Under the pieces are notes generated by a model. It saw only the letters and a list, made by a program, of their open reading frames with translations, did no database searches and had not been told where the DNA came from. Positions 11,730-22,995 of a stretch of DNA of 64,000 bases are shown one piece after another. This stretch comes from Pelobates cultripes (taxonomy: Eukaryota > Chordata > Amphibia > Anura > Pelobatidae). How positions within the stretch are numbered: the first letter of the stretch is position 1; every line of letters starts with the position of its first letter. The DNA is taken from the NCBI GenBank assembly GCA_933207985.1, contig OW240912.1:78000199-78064198 (forward strand), read 5' to 3'. A program made the translations under genes and the position numbers.

Positions 11730-11864
11730 AGCATGTCAAACTCAAAGTCTAGCACGGGCCACATAAACAAGGTTTACGTTTATTGGGGCCGCAAAAAAAA
11801 AACACCTTCAATTTTCATCGAAACGTAGTTTTATTTTGAAAAGTACAGTATAAAAAAAACAGCA

Positions 11865-12425
11865 TCCCCTTCTACTAAACCACAACACCCCCCTCTACTA
11901 AATCCCAGTCCCTACCCCCTCTACTAAACCACAGCATCCCCTCTACTAAATCCCAGTCCACCCCATATACTAAATCCCAGTCCCTACCCCCTCTACTAAA
12001 CCACAGCATCCCCTCTACTAAATCCCAGTCTCCCCCCTCTACTAAATCCCAGTCCTCCCCCTCTACTAAATCCCAGTCCCTACCCTCTCTACTACACCTA
12101 AATCCCAGTCCCTACCCCCTCTACTACACCACAGCATCCCCTTTACTAAATCCCAGTCTCCCCCCTCTACTAAATCCCAGTCCCTACCCCCTCTACTAAA
12201 CCACTGCATCCCCTCTACTAAATCCCAGTCTCCCCCTCTACTAAATCCCAGTCCTCCCCCTCTACTAAATCCCAGTCCCTACCCTCTCTACTACACCACA
12301 GCATTCCCTCTACTAAATCCCAGTCTCCCCCCTCTACTTAATCCCAGTCCCTACCCCCTCTACTAAACCACAGCATCCCCTCTACTAAATCCCAGTCCTC
12401 CCCCTCTACCAAATCCCAGCACCCC
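11865..12425. repeat. CTACTAAATCCCAGTC minisatellite
   Basis: About 560 bp of variants of CCCTCTACTAAATCCCAGTC alternating with CCTCTACTAAACCACAGCAT. A higher-order unit of about 195 bp is suggested by the recurring order of variants (CTACACC...CAGCATCCC at about 12120 and 12290). It is pyrimidine-rich and strongly strand-asymmetric. Confidence 0.9.
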
Positions 12426-12589
12426 TCTCTAGCCAGCAAGCAGACACCACCCACATTGCCGCTGCCAGTATGAAACTCCGGAGTCCGGCCTCTGGTATAC
12501 CCCAAATGGCGCCGTCCGCACCCTGTTTCAAATCTGATCCTCCTGCTACTTCTTGAAACCCTGTGAATCATTTTGGACTGGAGACGTCA

Positions 12590-12725
12590 TTATAAGTTGC
12601 ATTTTCAGTTGAATTTGGGGAAACCACTTGCAGCATTCATCGTGTTTAGCTATTCCAATCGCTTTTATTTGATTTGTCCATTGCAAACATCTGAAAGCCT
12701 GTAAATGTTGAAAATAAACCTGATT
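12590..12725 (+). mobile_element. 3' portion of a Tc1/mariner element
   Basis: AGTTGAATTTGGGGAAACCA at 12609 and following aligns by eye with GTTGAATTTGAGGAAACAAC at 55364, inside the Tc1 copy at 54677-55397. The text after it (TTTTATTTGATTTGTCCATT, AATAAACCTGATT) is the kind of sequence inboard of the right terminal repeat, and AATAAACCTGATT is close to the complement of ATCAGGTTTATT in the left end of that same copy. The terminus itself is missing. Confidence 0.6.
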
Positions 12726-13264
12726 CTCTCAGTCCTTGGATGTTTGCCTTTCTCCCATCAAATATATAAAATTATTTAAGGGCTATGTGTAATGTAAATT
12801 TTATATGCATTATATGTATTCTATTTATTTCTTTTTTTAGGTCACAAAGCTGGGCTAGATATCTGAAAAAATATTGCAATAGGGTGCTGCACCAGGGGCC
12901 AGGCAATCAGACCTAATGCCTTTTTAGTTTATTTTACCATCGGACTGTACACATTCCAAGGAAATTATGAAGGGTGGTGCTTGTGCAGATGCACCCACAT
13001 TAAGGCTGCCAGCAGCCAGTACACCAACAAATTTAGCATCTAGCTAGTGGTAGGGAGAAGTGAGAGAACACTATAACACTCCCTTCACAATTCCCAGCAA
13101 ATTACACATTCTGTGCCCTCATCCCCACACTTGAGCACCGACCCCCAGCCTCAACAACTGTCCCCGCTGACATGAAGAGATCAGGAAATGGCCACTTCAC
13201 CTCCCAGTTTTCCCACTTCATTCAGTGCTAAGTGCTAGTAAGATTGAAATATCCAGGAGTCTAT
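12726..13264. other. No gene recognised
   Basis: Unclassified AT-rich then mixed sequence with no supported exon. Confidence 0.4.
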
Positions 13265-13660
13265 GACTGAGAGAGTGAGTGAGTGAGCGAGTGTGTGTGT
13301 CTGCCAGTGAGTTTGTCTGCAGTGAGTTTACTTATCTGTGTGTGTATGTGTTTCAGAGATCTTGTGTGTGTCAGTGAGCTTGCCTGTAGTGAGCTTCTGT
13401 GTGCATACCTATTACTTTTTCTATAGTGAGCTAGTATCTGTCTGTACTAGGTTTGTGTGCCAGTGACCTTGTTGTGTGTGTGTGTGTCAGCAATCTTGTG
13501 TATGTCAGTGAGATTGTCTGTCAATGAGCCCTATTGTGTGCATTAGTGAGCTTGTGTGTTTGTGTCAGTGAGATTGCCTGTCTGTGAGCCTCTGTATCAC
13601 TGAGCCTATATACTTGTGTCAATGAGACTGTCTGTGTGTGTATGTGCATATGCTTACTAT
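13265..13660. repeat. Degenerate TG-rich array
   Basis: Loose repeats of GTCAGTGAGCTTGTGTGTG type, unit about 25-40 bp, strongly diverged. Confidence 0.7.
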
Positions 13661-13751
13661 ATAATTTCATATTTTGCGCTATAAGGACTGTTTTATTTTA
13701 TAACATTTAAAATATGGTTATGTTTTGCTACCTCGGATGCTAGTGAGTAGA

Positions 13752-14292
13752 TAAAGGAACACTATAGTCACCAAAACAACTTTAGTTTAATGAAGCAGTT
13801 TGGGTGTATAGATTGTGCCTCTGAAGTTTTACTGCTTAGTTTACTGCCATTTACGAGTTAAATCGCTCTTGTTTCTGTTTATTTAGGCCTAGCCACACCT
13901 TCCCTTGCTGTGACTGACACAGCCTGCATGAATTTTTTTTTAACTTTTAATCAGATGTTACTTACTTTAAACGTTTTTATCTCCTGCTTTGTAAATTTAA
14001 CTTTATTTACATACAGGAGGCTCCTGCAGAGATTAGCAAGCTATTAACAGAGCAGGAGATGGGAAATTCTGAATTAAACAGAATTTGCAATACAGGAAAT
14101 GTAAACGTTAGATGACTCTTTACAGGAAGTGTTCAGAAAGGCTGTGTAAATCACATGCAGGGGTTTGTGCCTAGTGTTGCATAAACAAAGTGATTTAACG
14201 CCTAAATAACAGAGAACTGCAGGGGCATGACCTATAAACCAAAGCTGATTCATTAAGCTACAGTTGTTTTTGTGACTACAGTGTCCCTTTAA
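13752..14292. mobile_element. TTAA MITE, 'AACACTATAGTCACC' family, copy 1
   Basis: Left end TAAAGGAACACTATAGTCAC at 13752 and right end GTGACTACAGTGTCCCTTTA to TTAA at 14289-14292 form imperfect inverted termini of about 25 bp. The interior (GGTGTATAGATTGTGCC, TAGCCACACCTTCCCTTGCT, CACAGCCTGCATGAA) matches the copy at 25701-26705 by eye over most of its length. There is no ORF. Terminal form resembles the Xenopus T2 group. Confidence 0.8.
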
Positions 14293-14293
14293 C

Positions 14294-14295
14294 AT

Positions 14296-14337
<42 letters not shown>

Positions 14338-14338
14338 T
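14294..14338. repeat. (AC)n(AT)n microsatellite
   Basis: CACACACACA... followed directly by TATATATA... at the right end of the MITE. Confidence 0.95.
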
Positions 14339-15413
14339 CTACGGTACGTGGCACAATAAATTATAGGGCTGGTATAAACGATTTTCTGTTAGCAAGTATT
14401 TACCTTTTAAGACCACAGTACAGGCACAGTATGTTCGTATCATAATTATTTGTTTTTACACTTTAATTTTCTAGTTGTTTAATGTGGCGTCACATTTGAG
14501 AGAAGGTGTCACGTCCTTAGCTACATTCAGTTTCACAAACTTGATGTATGTACTTTTAGCTTGAAAAAGACAGCTTCCTGAAATCGAGTCATTGCTTTTT
14601 CAACATGACAGTTGTTTAGATGAATTTACTTTTATTATTTTTACATACTTTGTAAACTCGTTGCAAAACAGTGCTATTTAACTTATTTTTAAGGCACATT
14701 TATTTCCTAATATAGCCTTACTTATCGCTCAGATATTCTATTACAGTGATAAGCAGGCCTTCCAACTGTCCTGAATTCAACGTGTAACGCATTTAGTTCC
14801 CGTTTTCATATAGTTTTTTTTTTTTTTTTTTTTTTTGTTCTCCCCCTCTTTTTTGATGTCCTGTGCAGAGATGTGTTGGCTACAAATCTTATCACTATTG
14901 CATTTTATGGTGGGCATGCCTTCGCAATATTGTAAATAAATCTTCACTACAAGGATACTCGTCCTCCAGATATCATATCATTCTATTAAGTTCTTTTGAG
15001 TGTGGTACCACTACTTTGTGAGAATTTTCAGAGCTGCAAATGAGAGCCCAGGACTGACTCTCCATTTGTGAGTGTGTTATTTAGATTTATTTAATTTTCA
15101 CTATTTATCAATACAATAACACAATATATTTTGTTTTCTTTTATGTTTGGAGAATTATTCCCATGAGTTGAAGATAGATGCTTTTTTATGAGACATTGCA
15201 CCTTTTGTATCTATTCTCTGTTCTGATTTTGGTGTTTTTGGTTGCTAGTACTTTTTATTTTTATTTTGTCACTAGGTCTAAGCAGAGAGTGCTGTAACAG
15301 AGCTTGGTGCATTCAAACCAGTCTAACATGCCCCATTTTCAGTGATGGATCTGCCCATTTGGCGGTGTCAATGATGTAGCTCACATCATTCAGGCCCACC
15401 TACCTGCATCACA
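14339..15413. other. No gene recognised
   Basis: AT-rich sequence with a T homopolymer around 14813-14836. No exon or transposon end was supported. Confidence 0.5.

Positions 15414-15447
<34 letters not shown>
15414..15447. repeat. (TA)n microsatellite
   Basis: Uninterrupted TATATA tract of about 32 bp. Confidence 0.95.
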
Positions 15448-15452
<5 letters not shown>

Positions 15453-16059
15453 ATATCCCAATGTAGGAAAGTATGGAGACTGGGAAGTAAAGGAAATTAA
15501 TTAGATTCATTGATTATTATGTTGTTAATTTCTCATAACATATCTCTAAACCTTACTGATAACAACCACTATTATCTGAACAAAGATGATGCAAGGCATA
15601 TTCAATTATGACACATCAATGTGTTCTGATAAACAGTGATTTTAAAACACTTCTCAACTTTTACAGTTATACTCCATGAGTGTCTCACAGCAGCATGCAA
15701 TGACTTTATGCATAGAAACTTATGTAAGGGCAGTCTGCCCCGGGTGACAAGCATTTGGGAGATGAACAAAGCACTCCCCTGTCGCCAGAGCAGGCACCTG
15801 ACTACTGCCGGGATATGCATGGCATGTGTCTGCATTTCAGATTTGTACAGTAGAGGCTGATGAGGTTTTAAGATGGTGGAGTGCCAGACTCATCCTCCAG
15901 AGTTTGACTCTGCCCTTTAACACCAACTTCTGACCTGTATTATCTGTCCACTTATCCTCATGTATTGAATCCATTATGGTAGTCCCCATTCAATACAGAG
16001 TTACCCAAAGTCAGAGCTAGTTACAATATAGATAATATATCCATACAATACTGAGTCTG
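15448..16059. other. No gene recognised
   Basis: Both strands carry short open frames around 15600-15860, but neither looks like a known protein or shows splice signals in register. Confidence 0.4.
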
Positions 16060-16375
16060 CCCACAAGGATGCAGTGTGTTTGTGTTGTGGATGCAGTGTA
16101 TGTGTTTGTGTAATGAATGCAGTGTGTGTGTAGTGTATGCAGTGTATTTTTGTAGATATATATATATACGCAAGCACACACACTGACATAAATGCAAATA
16201 CACAGACACACAGAAACACACACAGATACACACAGTTACACTCACTGACAGATACACACAAACATGCACATACACTTAGGAGCACACTGACACACAGAAA
16301 CAAACACACAGATACACACACTGACACACAGCTACACTCACTGACACAGTTACACACAGATACTTAATGACCCAC
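16060..16375. repeat. CA/TG-rich minisatellite
   Basis: GTGTATGTGTTTGTGTAATG-type units change at about 16160, after a short TATATA run, into ACACACAGATACACACTGAC-type units, so the array switches strand composition in the middle. Confidence 0.8.
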
Positions 16376-17289
16376 ACATGCTAGTAATTATTTTAGCCAC
16401 CCACTTGTTTCTAAGTTTTTAGGTGTAGGAAGATGGCCACTGCTGACTGGTGCTTTCTAGCACTCTCTTTGCTCTCCCTTTTTTGATGCCATCTTTAGTA
16501 TGATCCTACTAAGCAGTATGATCCTACTATGACAATTTTAGTTTTATAATCAATAATGCTGCTATTATGAAACACACCAGTTACTCGTGTCTTACTATTA
16601 GCTCTCAGTACACTGTGCGCAAGGTTAAAGCTATAGGATACTTTTAGATTAATTGTTATAATTGCAACTGACAATATGTTTATTCTTACAAGCTATATCT
16701 AATAAATATACTTCGCTTTTGCTACATGACTGTATAGCAGTGGCAGCTAGCCCTTCAAGGCTTCTCCTGACCAGCTTTTATGTTACACTTTTGAATGTTG
16801 TTTAATATGTTTAATCTGCAGTGGTAACATGGAGCCAAGAAATAACATGGTTACCAGAAGTAACAATCATTACAGATTGAGACAGAAACAGCTCAGTCCT
16901 TAGAGTCCCAGTCCCAGTCCTGCAAGTGTGGAGCTTCACAACTTTTCAGGACTCAGGTCTCAGCTACAGCGTGACTGAGCATTTTACAGAAGATGGTGGG
17001 TTTTGGGCAGCTGAGCCTACACTATGCAATATGCAGTAGCAGTTATTAAAACTATTAGTGACTTCTGATCAAACATCAGGCAGACACCAAGGCTATTAGG
17101 GGAGAAAAAAAGATAATGTTGTCAAATGCACACTTGGTAGAGGCCAGAAGCTGCTGCTGTGCTAATTCCAATATGGCTTGATTCTTTCTCCTGTGGGTGC
17201 TGTAAACACACCTCATGATGTATTAGATTCATTTTAACCCACTTTTTTTTATTTTTAATGATGAATTTTTCCTTCAAGTTAAAGGAACC
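16376..17289. other. No gene recognised
   Basis: Unclassified sequence. It ends in AGTTAAAGGAACCACTATGG at 17275, which resembles a TTAA-MITE terminus running straight into the Penelope-like element. Confidence 0.4.
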
Positions 17290-17292
17290 ACT

Positions 17293-17922
17293 ATGGTTAC
17301 CAAGTTCGCGCCAAGCTACCCCAATATCTTTATGGATTGTTGGGAATCTCTGAACATTTGGACTAACAACCCTTTTGGCGTGGACTTGGTACTATGGCGG
17401 AGATACATAGACGATATTTTAATTATTTGGAAAGGTTCCAAAGAGGACCTTCAAGAATTTTTCTCCTTTATAAATAACAATGACCAATTTTTTATTTTTA
17501 CCCCTCAGATCAGTGATATGAGTATTAATTTCTTAGACCTCACTATTTTTATCGAAGATTTTACTGATTGCAATGCATTTATTGATTCAAAAAGTGGACA
17601 TCACCCAAATTGGTTATGAAGTGTGCCAAAAAGCCAATTCACGAGAATAAAGAGAAATTGCACAGACGAGAATTCATTTTTAGAACAAAGCAACCTTTTA
17701 AAAGAGAAATTCATAGAGAAAGGATATTCTTTATCCTTTCTAGATAATGAAATTGATACAATCAAGAAGAAAAATAAAAAAGTATTTCTAATAACAAAGA
17801 ATTATTATGCTAATCAAAAGTTCTCTTTTATAACCCAATACAATGCCCAAGCTTTTATAATACGAAAAATTATTACAAAACATTGGTCACTTTTTTTAGG
17901 GGATGACTTACTTACAAGATAA
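17293..17922 (+). pseudogene. Penelope-like reverse transcriptase (C-terminal half)
   Basis: The fragment starts at the RT motif TKFAPSYPNIFMDCWE, followed by the palm core WRRYIDDILIIWKGS with the YIDD catalytic pair and then FTPQISDMSINFLDLTIF, the usual PLE order. A TGA at 17617-17619 breaks the frame right after GHHPNWL, where the family continues with a basic residue and SVPKSQFTRIKRNC; the same frame then resumes to 17922. The N-terminal fingers are absent. One nonsense change plus the 5' truncation make it non-functional. Confidence 0.85.
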
Positions 17923-17996
17923 AATACCCTCAGCTCCAAAATCATTTAAGAAAAGTAGACATTTTAAAAATATATTAGTTCAGAGCACTTTTAGGC

Positions 17997-18345
17997 GTGA
18001 TGTTAGGGAAAAAAAGTATTTTAAAAGGGTTTTATAAATGTGGCAGTTGTAAAGGGTGCCAATTTTTAACTCAAAAAACTTTGTTTAAGAAGCAAATAAA
18101 TGATTATATGAATTGCAAAACAGATTTTGTTATATACCTATTGACATGTGGATTTGGTATACAATACGTGGGGAGGACAACTAGACCCCTCAAAACAAGA
18201 TTTCTGGAACATTGTAACAATAGCAGAAAGAAAATCACAACACACTCTGTACCTGTCCACAGTAATGCATATCCTGTTTTTAAATTTGAAAAAATGTTAT
18301 GCACCAGCTTGGAAGCGGGTCACTTTAGATGAAAGAGGAGATTGA
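17997..18345 (+). pseudogene. GIY-YIG endonuclease of the Penelope-like element
   Basis: In a different frame from the RT block, so a frameshift lies between 17922 and 17997. The sequence reads FYKCGSCKGCQFL (Cys pair preceding the nuclease), then DFVIYLLTCGFGIQYVGRTT (VIY...QYVG = GIY-YIG) and PLKTRFLEHCNN carrying the conserved Arg and the helix that follows. After about 18300 the frame breaks again (similarity continues as DERGD-like codons in another frame). Active PLEs have this domain fused in frame to the RT. Confidence 0.85.
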
Positions 18346-19097
18346 GACAGCGGGAAGGGTATTGGATATTCACGTTGAAAACTTTAAGCCCTTTTGGACT
18401 CAACGTGGATTTTGATATGGTTTGCTTTTTATAATTCCTTTTTTTTTTTTAATTGTTACAATATTACATTTTAACTTTAATATATCGTTTTTGGTAACAT
18501 CACCTTGTCCCATATATCTTTGTCTCTTTCCTAGGGGGTATCCACTCCTCTCCTTATAATATATATTCTATATTAGAGGTCTTTTTATATGTTCACTTAA
18601 TTTCATATGTACACCTAATTTTTTTATATTTGCTCGGATTTGTATAATTCTTTATTTTTTATGTAATGTATGTTTTGATTCAGTACCAAGGATTGGTCGT
18701 TTTTATTCTGTATTTATTATTTTATTAAGATTATTTTTTGTTGTCTATAAGAACAGTAACTCGTTTTCTATTATCTCCCCTCTCTTCTTATCTTTATTTC
18801 CACTTCCTTTACCCCGTTTTTTCTTTGTATATATTGCTATATCCATTTGGTACTTTTGTTTACAATGAACACTGGCCCTTCTGGAATGCACCTTGGAACG
18901 CAAGGTGTGACCGTGGAGCAACCAGAAGTTGTCATGAACTGGAAAAAAAGCTGATCGAGGCTGAGACAGGATAACGTTAATCAACGAACCAGGAAGTAAT
19001 TATTCATTTCAGTTGGAGGAAAACCCGCGAAAAGGCAGGCTCGGGACCCATAAAAGGAACCCAGAGAGAGACCAACAATACTTACTACCAGATTTCC

Positions 19098-19125
19098 CTG
19101 AGGAAGTCCGTTTGAAGGACGAAAC
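19098..19125 (+). ncRNA. Hammerhead-ribozyme-like motif of the PLE
   Basis: CTGAGGA at 19098-19104, a 4-bp stem GTCC (19106-19109)/GGAC (19117-19120) closed by a 7-nt loop, then GAAAC at 19121-19125. This is the hammerhead core arrangement CUGAnGA-stem II-GAAA, which is known in Penelope-like elements. The core U of CUGAUGA is G here, so catalytic activity is doubtful. Stems I and III were not convincingly folded by eye. Confidence 0.5.
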
Positions 19126-19140
19126 GTATAGGGATGGGAG

Positions 19141-19837
19141 AAGGACATAGTGAATAGTATTATATTTTATTTTATTACATTGTATTTTTCTTATTATTTT
19201 ATTTCACTGTATGTATATGGATTGAAAAGTTTCTAGATGGTCCCTACTACAGAGGATTTCATTGCATCGTATCATGAGTCTGGGCATATACCTTACTAGA
19301 TGCAAATTCGAAGAATCCATTTTGTAAGTGTAATCTGAAATTAAAAGTATTTGAATTTTTAAAGGAATACACTATGCTTGCTCTTCTCCCTCTATTTTCC
19401 ATATGGTCTATGGATTGAGAAACACACAAGAGAAGGTTCATATCCTATAAAGAAACCTTTATGTGCCTGCTACCAGTTACTACCTCTGAGTAACTTTATG
19501 TTACCCACAGCTCACCACATATCTTTTACACCACTCCAGCTTTACTTTTTATTTTAGATTGTATTTGTATATTTCTGCTGTCCAAATGGCAACTCAGTGG
19601 GAGCCCCATGAAATTCATTGTTAAAGGAGATTAGGCATGTGCAAAACATGCTGAAACAGGGCAGATTTCAAACCTGTCCATTTTGCATTCTTTGACATGC
19701 TTAGTTGCTCTCAAGAAAGCATCTCGAGACAGCGGGGGGAAGGGGCCCTGCAGCGGGGGGAAGGGGCCCTGCAGAACTGAAACCTATTACAGAATGAAAG
19801 ACACAGATTTGTATGTTTGTTTTTAATTTTAAATTTT
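19141..19837. other. No gene; short tandem duplication
   Basis: AT-rich sequence. At 19729-19773 a 22-bp unit (CAGCGGGGGGAAGGGGCCCT) is present as two exact tandem copies. No exon was supported. Confidence 0.5.
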
Positions 19838-19854
19838 ATTAATGACACAGAGGC

Positions 19855-20047
19855 TCCTATTATGCTATCTCTTTCTTACTTTATTCCTCAGCAGCAAAGA
19901 GAAATATAAAACTGAAAGAGAAAAAATGTAAATATGAAATATAATAACCGGTACAACCAGATCTGCCTAGTAACAGGGCAGCCAATGAGCTTAGTAGGAA
20001 CAGTCCATAAATGTCTTGCTTAGTACTTCCACTTCCTCTTTCTTTGC
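19855..20047 (+). repeat. DIRS left inverted terminal repeat
   Basis: It begins around TTATGCTATCTCTTTCTTAC and ends at CCACTTCCTCTTTCTTTGCT. The complement of the right repeat agrees with only a few substitutions and one indel. Confidence 0.92.
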
Positions 20048-20728
20048 TGCTGTCCTCAGACCAGCTAAGTATAATTTTACCTCCTGTATATTGATCTGTA
20101 TTTTGATTGTCAGGGTGTTTTTTTACCCTGATTATTTATATTACTTATTGTGGCTTTTGCTTTTAGTATTATATTTGTGTTTTTATTGTATTTACTTTTC
20201 TCTCCCCTTTGCCCGGTTTCCCTGCTTGTGCTGTATTTCTGTCAGCACAGGCTGGGATCCGCGGCTCTCAGGGGAAGTGTTTTGCATTTGGAGCTTCTGG
20301 CTCCCTGTTCCCTCCTTTACCCTTGCGGCCGCGTGTGTGCGGCCACGTTATCTGCCGGCCCGATCAGTCTCCTCGCACTCACTGGTGTGAGGGAGTTCCC
20401 GGCCGCGTGTGTACCACGCGCTCCCTGGCCATTGGCGGGGGAGGAGCTCCGGGTACCCGTGGCGCGCTCTGCTCACGGCGGCCATCTTGGATTATCGGCA
20501 TGCACGTGGCTGGGACTGCTTGGCGGGTCGGCTCGCTCCTTACCTCCCCTTTCGTTTTATCCTTTACTGTAGAGGTATTTTCTGTGGGTTACTCAACCCC
20601 TGTTAGGTTGTTTGTGTTAGGATAATTTCACCTTGTTTCATTCTATTATTTACTGCATTACTGTTCCCTGTGGGGATTTTTACAGTACATTTATTTTCTG
20701 GTTTTGGGTTCACCCTTCCTGCTCTATC

Positions 20729-21601
20729 ATGCAGGCCAGAGGTGAGGAGTCTGACAGCCCCAGCTGCCCCATTATGGACCCCATGCAAACCCCTGTCACT
20801 GGGGAAAGTGGCCTCACTCCCTCCCAGGAGTTCCAGGCCCTCATTGACTCCACCATGCAGAGGGCCCTGGCTTCGGCCATGGGATCAGTATCCTCATCCC
20901 TGTGTCACACCATTCAGCAGGCGTTGTCCCAACCCCTGCCTCCCTCTGTGGTACCCAATCCCCAGCCTGTGCTGCAGCCTCAGTCTGGCCGCAAAGCGCA
21001 GGCTAAACGGAAACACGTCTCCCATGATATGATACAAGTGAAACCTGCCCTGACTGACGTGCCTATGGCCGTCCAAGATGGCGCGCTACCGTGCAAGAGA
21101 GCCGCTGGCCAGACAAAATCGGCCAGAAAATGGAAAAGGGCGCGTGCCCATGTTGATGAAAGATCTGACTCAGATCAGAGTGAGGAGTCGTGCTCGGATG
21201 CCCATGAGCACACCTCTTATGAGGAAGGGGGCTCCGATGCTGAGGCGTGGTCTGACGCTTCGGCGCTACCTCCGGGCGAGGGGCAAGACATTTGCGATCC
21301 GCAGGGTTACCCCCTGTTCGATCCTGATGATCTTCGCCATCCCCGCTCGGCGGAATGGGACCGGCCCAAGCATATAGCTTACTACCTAGCCCTTCGCATG
21401 CGCACTCCTCTGTCCAAGGAGGGGCGCAGTAAACTACGGGCTGAATGCCCAAGGCCCTCAGTGCCTGATGCGGCGTGCAAGACACCAGAGGTAGACCCTC
21501 AGATTACTCAGTTCCTGGCAAAAATGGGCTGGAAACCCAAGAAGGGGCTGGAGTTCTCACTCCATAATTGCCAGGACTGTATTTCAATATGTGGGGAATG
21601 A
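20729..21601 (+). pseudogene. DIRS gag-like protein, C-terminally truncated
   Basis: Start chosen at the ATG at 20729 (MQARGEESDSPSC); a second in-frame ATG opens MDPMQTP at about 20774. The protein has a Ser/Pro/Gln-rich N-terminus, a helical stretch (FQALIDSTMQRALASAMGS), a Lys/Arg-rich middle, an acidic Ser/Glu/Asp block, and the motif DPDDLRHPRSAEW that recurs in the gag of the element at 44.5 kb. It stops at 21601 after a short tail. The other element continues with a further block (KIEPKLANLALNEAGKDAQG) before its RT, so this copy seems to have lost the gag C-terminus and the gag/RT junction. Assembly function is inferred from position. Confidence 0.75.
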
Positions 21602-22413
21602 TCACCACAGATATGTGGGTTCTGAATACGGTCAGGGGTTTCCGCCTAGATCTGTTGTCTCCCCCTGTCCAGGTTTTGACACCACAGGAACTGAGATTGC
21701 CGGCAGAGCAGTCCGAGCTCATTACAAAGGAAATCTCGGAACTTCGGGCCAAACGGGCAATACAGGAAGTCCCGTACGACCACCCAGGGTTCCTAAGCAA
21801 CCTGTTCCTTGTTGCAAAGAAGGGCTGAGGTGTTCGACTGGTTATAAATTTCAAACACCTCAACGAATTTCTCCACTACCATCACTTCAAGATGGAAGGC
21901 ATTCATTGTCTCAGGAACCTGCTTCGGCAAGGAGACTGGATGGTCAAACTGGACCTCAAAGATGCCTATTTGACTATTCCAATGGCAGAAGAACACTGGG
22001 ACTTATTGCACTTTATGTGGCAAGGACGTCGATGGAGGTTTACCTGTCTGCCCTTCGCTCTCTCTTCAGCACCTTGGTGCTTCTCAAAGGTGATGAAACT
22101 GGTAGTGGCGTTCCTCAGGTCTCGGGGAGTACGCATGATTATTTACCTGGACGACATCCTGATTATGTCCGCGTCCCCCGAACAACTTCTACAGCATCTG
22201 GGCTGGACGGTGGATCTTCTGGAAAACTTAGGTTTTCTCATAAATTGGGAAAAATCCATGGTGACCCCGGCGCAGAAAATAGAATTTCTTGGTTTCGATG
22301 TCGATTCGGTCGCCCAGTTCTTGTTCCTTCCAGAGGCCAAGCTAAAGGCTATGAAGAAGGAAATAAGATGTACGCTATGGACCACCTCTCCGTACGACAA
22401 CTGGCGAGGGTGA
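21568..22413 (+). pseudogene. DIRS reverse transcriptase
   Basis: Reads ITTDMWVLNTVRGFRLDLL at the front, then LRLPAEQSELITKEISELRAKRAIQ. A TGA follows AKKG (about 21826) where related elements read on into VRLVINFKHLN. Downstream come DWMVKLDLKDAYLTIPM (motif A Asp), LPFALSSAPWCFSKVMK (motif B) and MIIYLDDILIMS (YLDD catalytic motif), then a typical thumb (KIEFLGFDVDS). Near 22400 the frame is lost and RNase H continues in another frame. Acts in first-strand synthesis in the family. One stop and at least one frameshift disable it. Confidence 0.88.
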
Positions 22414-22995
22414 TTGGCCTTTTGGCCTCCTCCATTCAGGCGATTTTCCCGGGACCCCTACATTATCGGGCCCTGCAACGTCTGAAGGGATCCCACCTTC
22501 ACTCGGGCAGTTCATACGAAAGCGAACTACGCCTGGACAGAGATTCCAAGGAGGAACTACGGTGGTGGTTGGACCATATGGAGGCATGGAATGGTCGAGC
22601 AATCATCGGTACCGCTCCGGATATGGTGATAGAATCGGATGCCAGCCTGCATGGTTGGGGCACTTGCTGTGGAAATGTCTACACAGGTGGCAGATGGTCC
22701 GAAATCAAAGCGAAACTACACATAAACTGTCTGGAATTGCTGGCAAGGATCATTCGCCATTCGCAGCCTGTCTCCAACTCTGGGAAACTGCTGCATCCTT
22801 CTGCGCATGGACAATGTGTCCGCGGTCAGATATATAAATCACCTGGGTGGCACAAAATCAAAACAACTGGCGAACCTGGCGAAGGACTTCTGGCAGTTTT
22901 GCCTCCACAGCGCAGTGTCGGTTACAGCCGAACACATCCTGGGCTTGCACAACGAATGGGCGTATTGGAATTCGCGCTACTTGAAAGACTCAGGA
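22390..22995 (+). pseudogene. DIRS RNase H
   Basis: The first part reads VIESDASLHGWGTCCGNVYT (catalytic Asp in SDAS) and KAKLHINCLELLA (catalytic Glu). After a frameshift near 22790 it reads MDNVSAVRYINHLGG (third acidic residue in MDN) and GLHNEWAYWNSRYLKDSGDW. In related elements this last motif carries Asp (N..AD..SR); here it is Tyr, so a catalytic residue is missing as well as the frame being broken. Confidence 0.8.

Larger units (their letters stand above)
17290..19140 (+). mobile_element. Penelope-like retroelement, 5'-truncated
   Basis: A 5'-truncated Penelope-like element (PLE): the second half of the RT, a Cys-rich linker, a GIY-YIG endonuclease, an AT-rich 3' UTR and a hammerhead-like motif near its end. 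PLEs are telomerase-related retroelements; the GIY-YIG nuclease cuts the target. The 5' limit is where RT similarity begins; the right limit is approximate, and no target duplication was found. Confidence 0.8.

Noticed and set aside
11865..12425. Regular spacing first considered as a CRISPR-like array
   Set aside because: Units are contiguous variants without unique spacers, in a eukaryotic transposon-rich context; it is a minisatellite.
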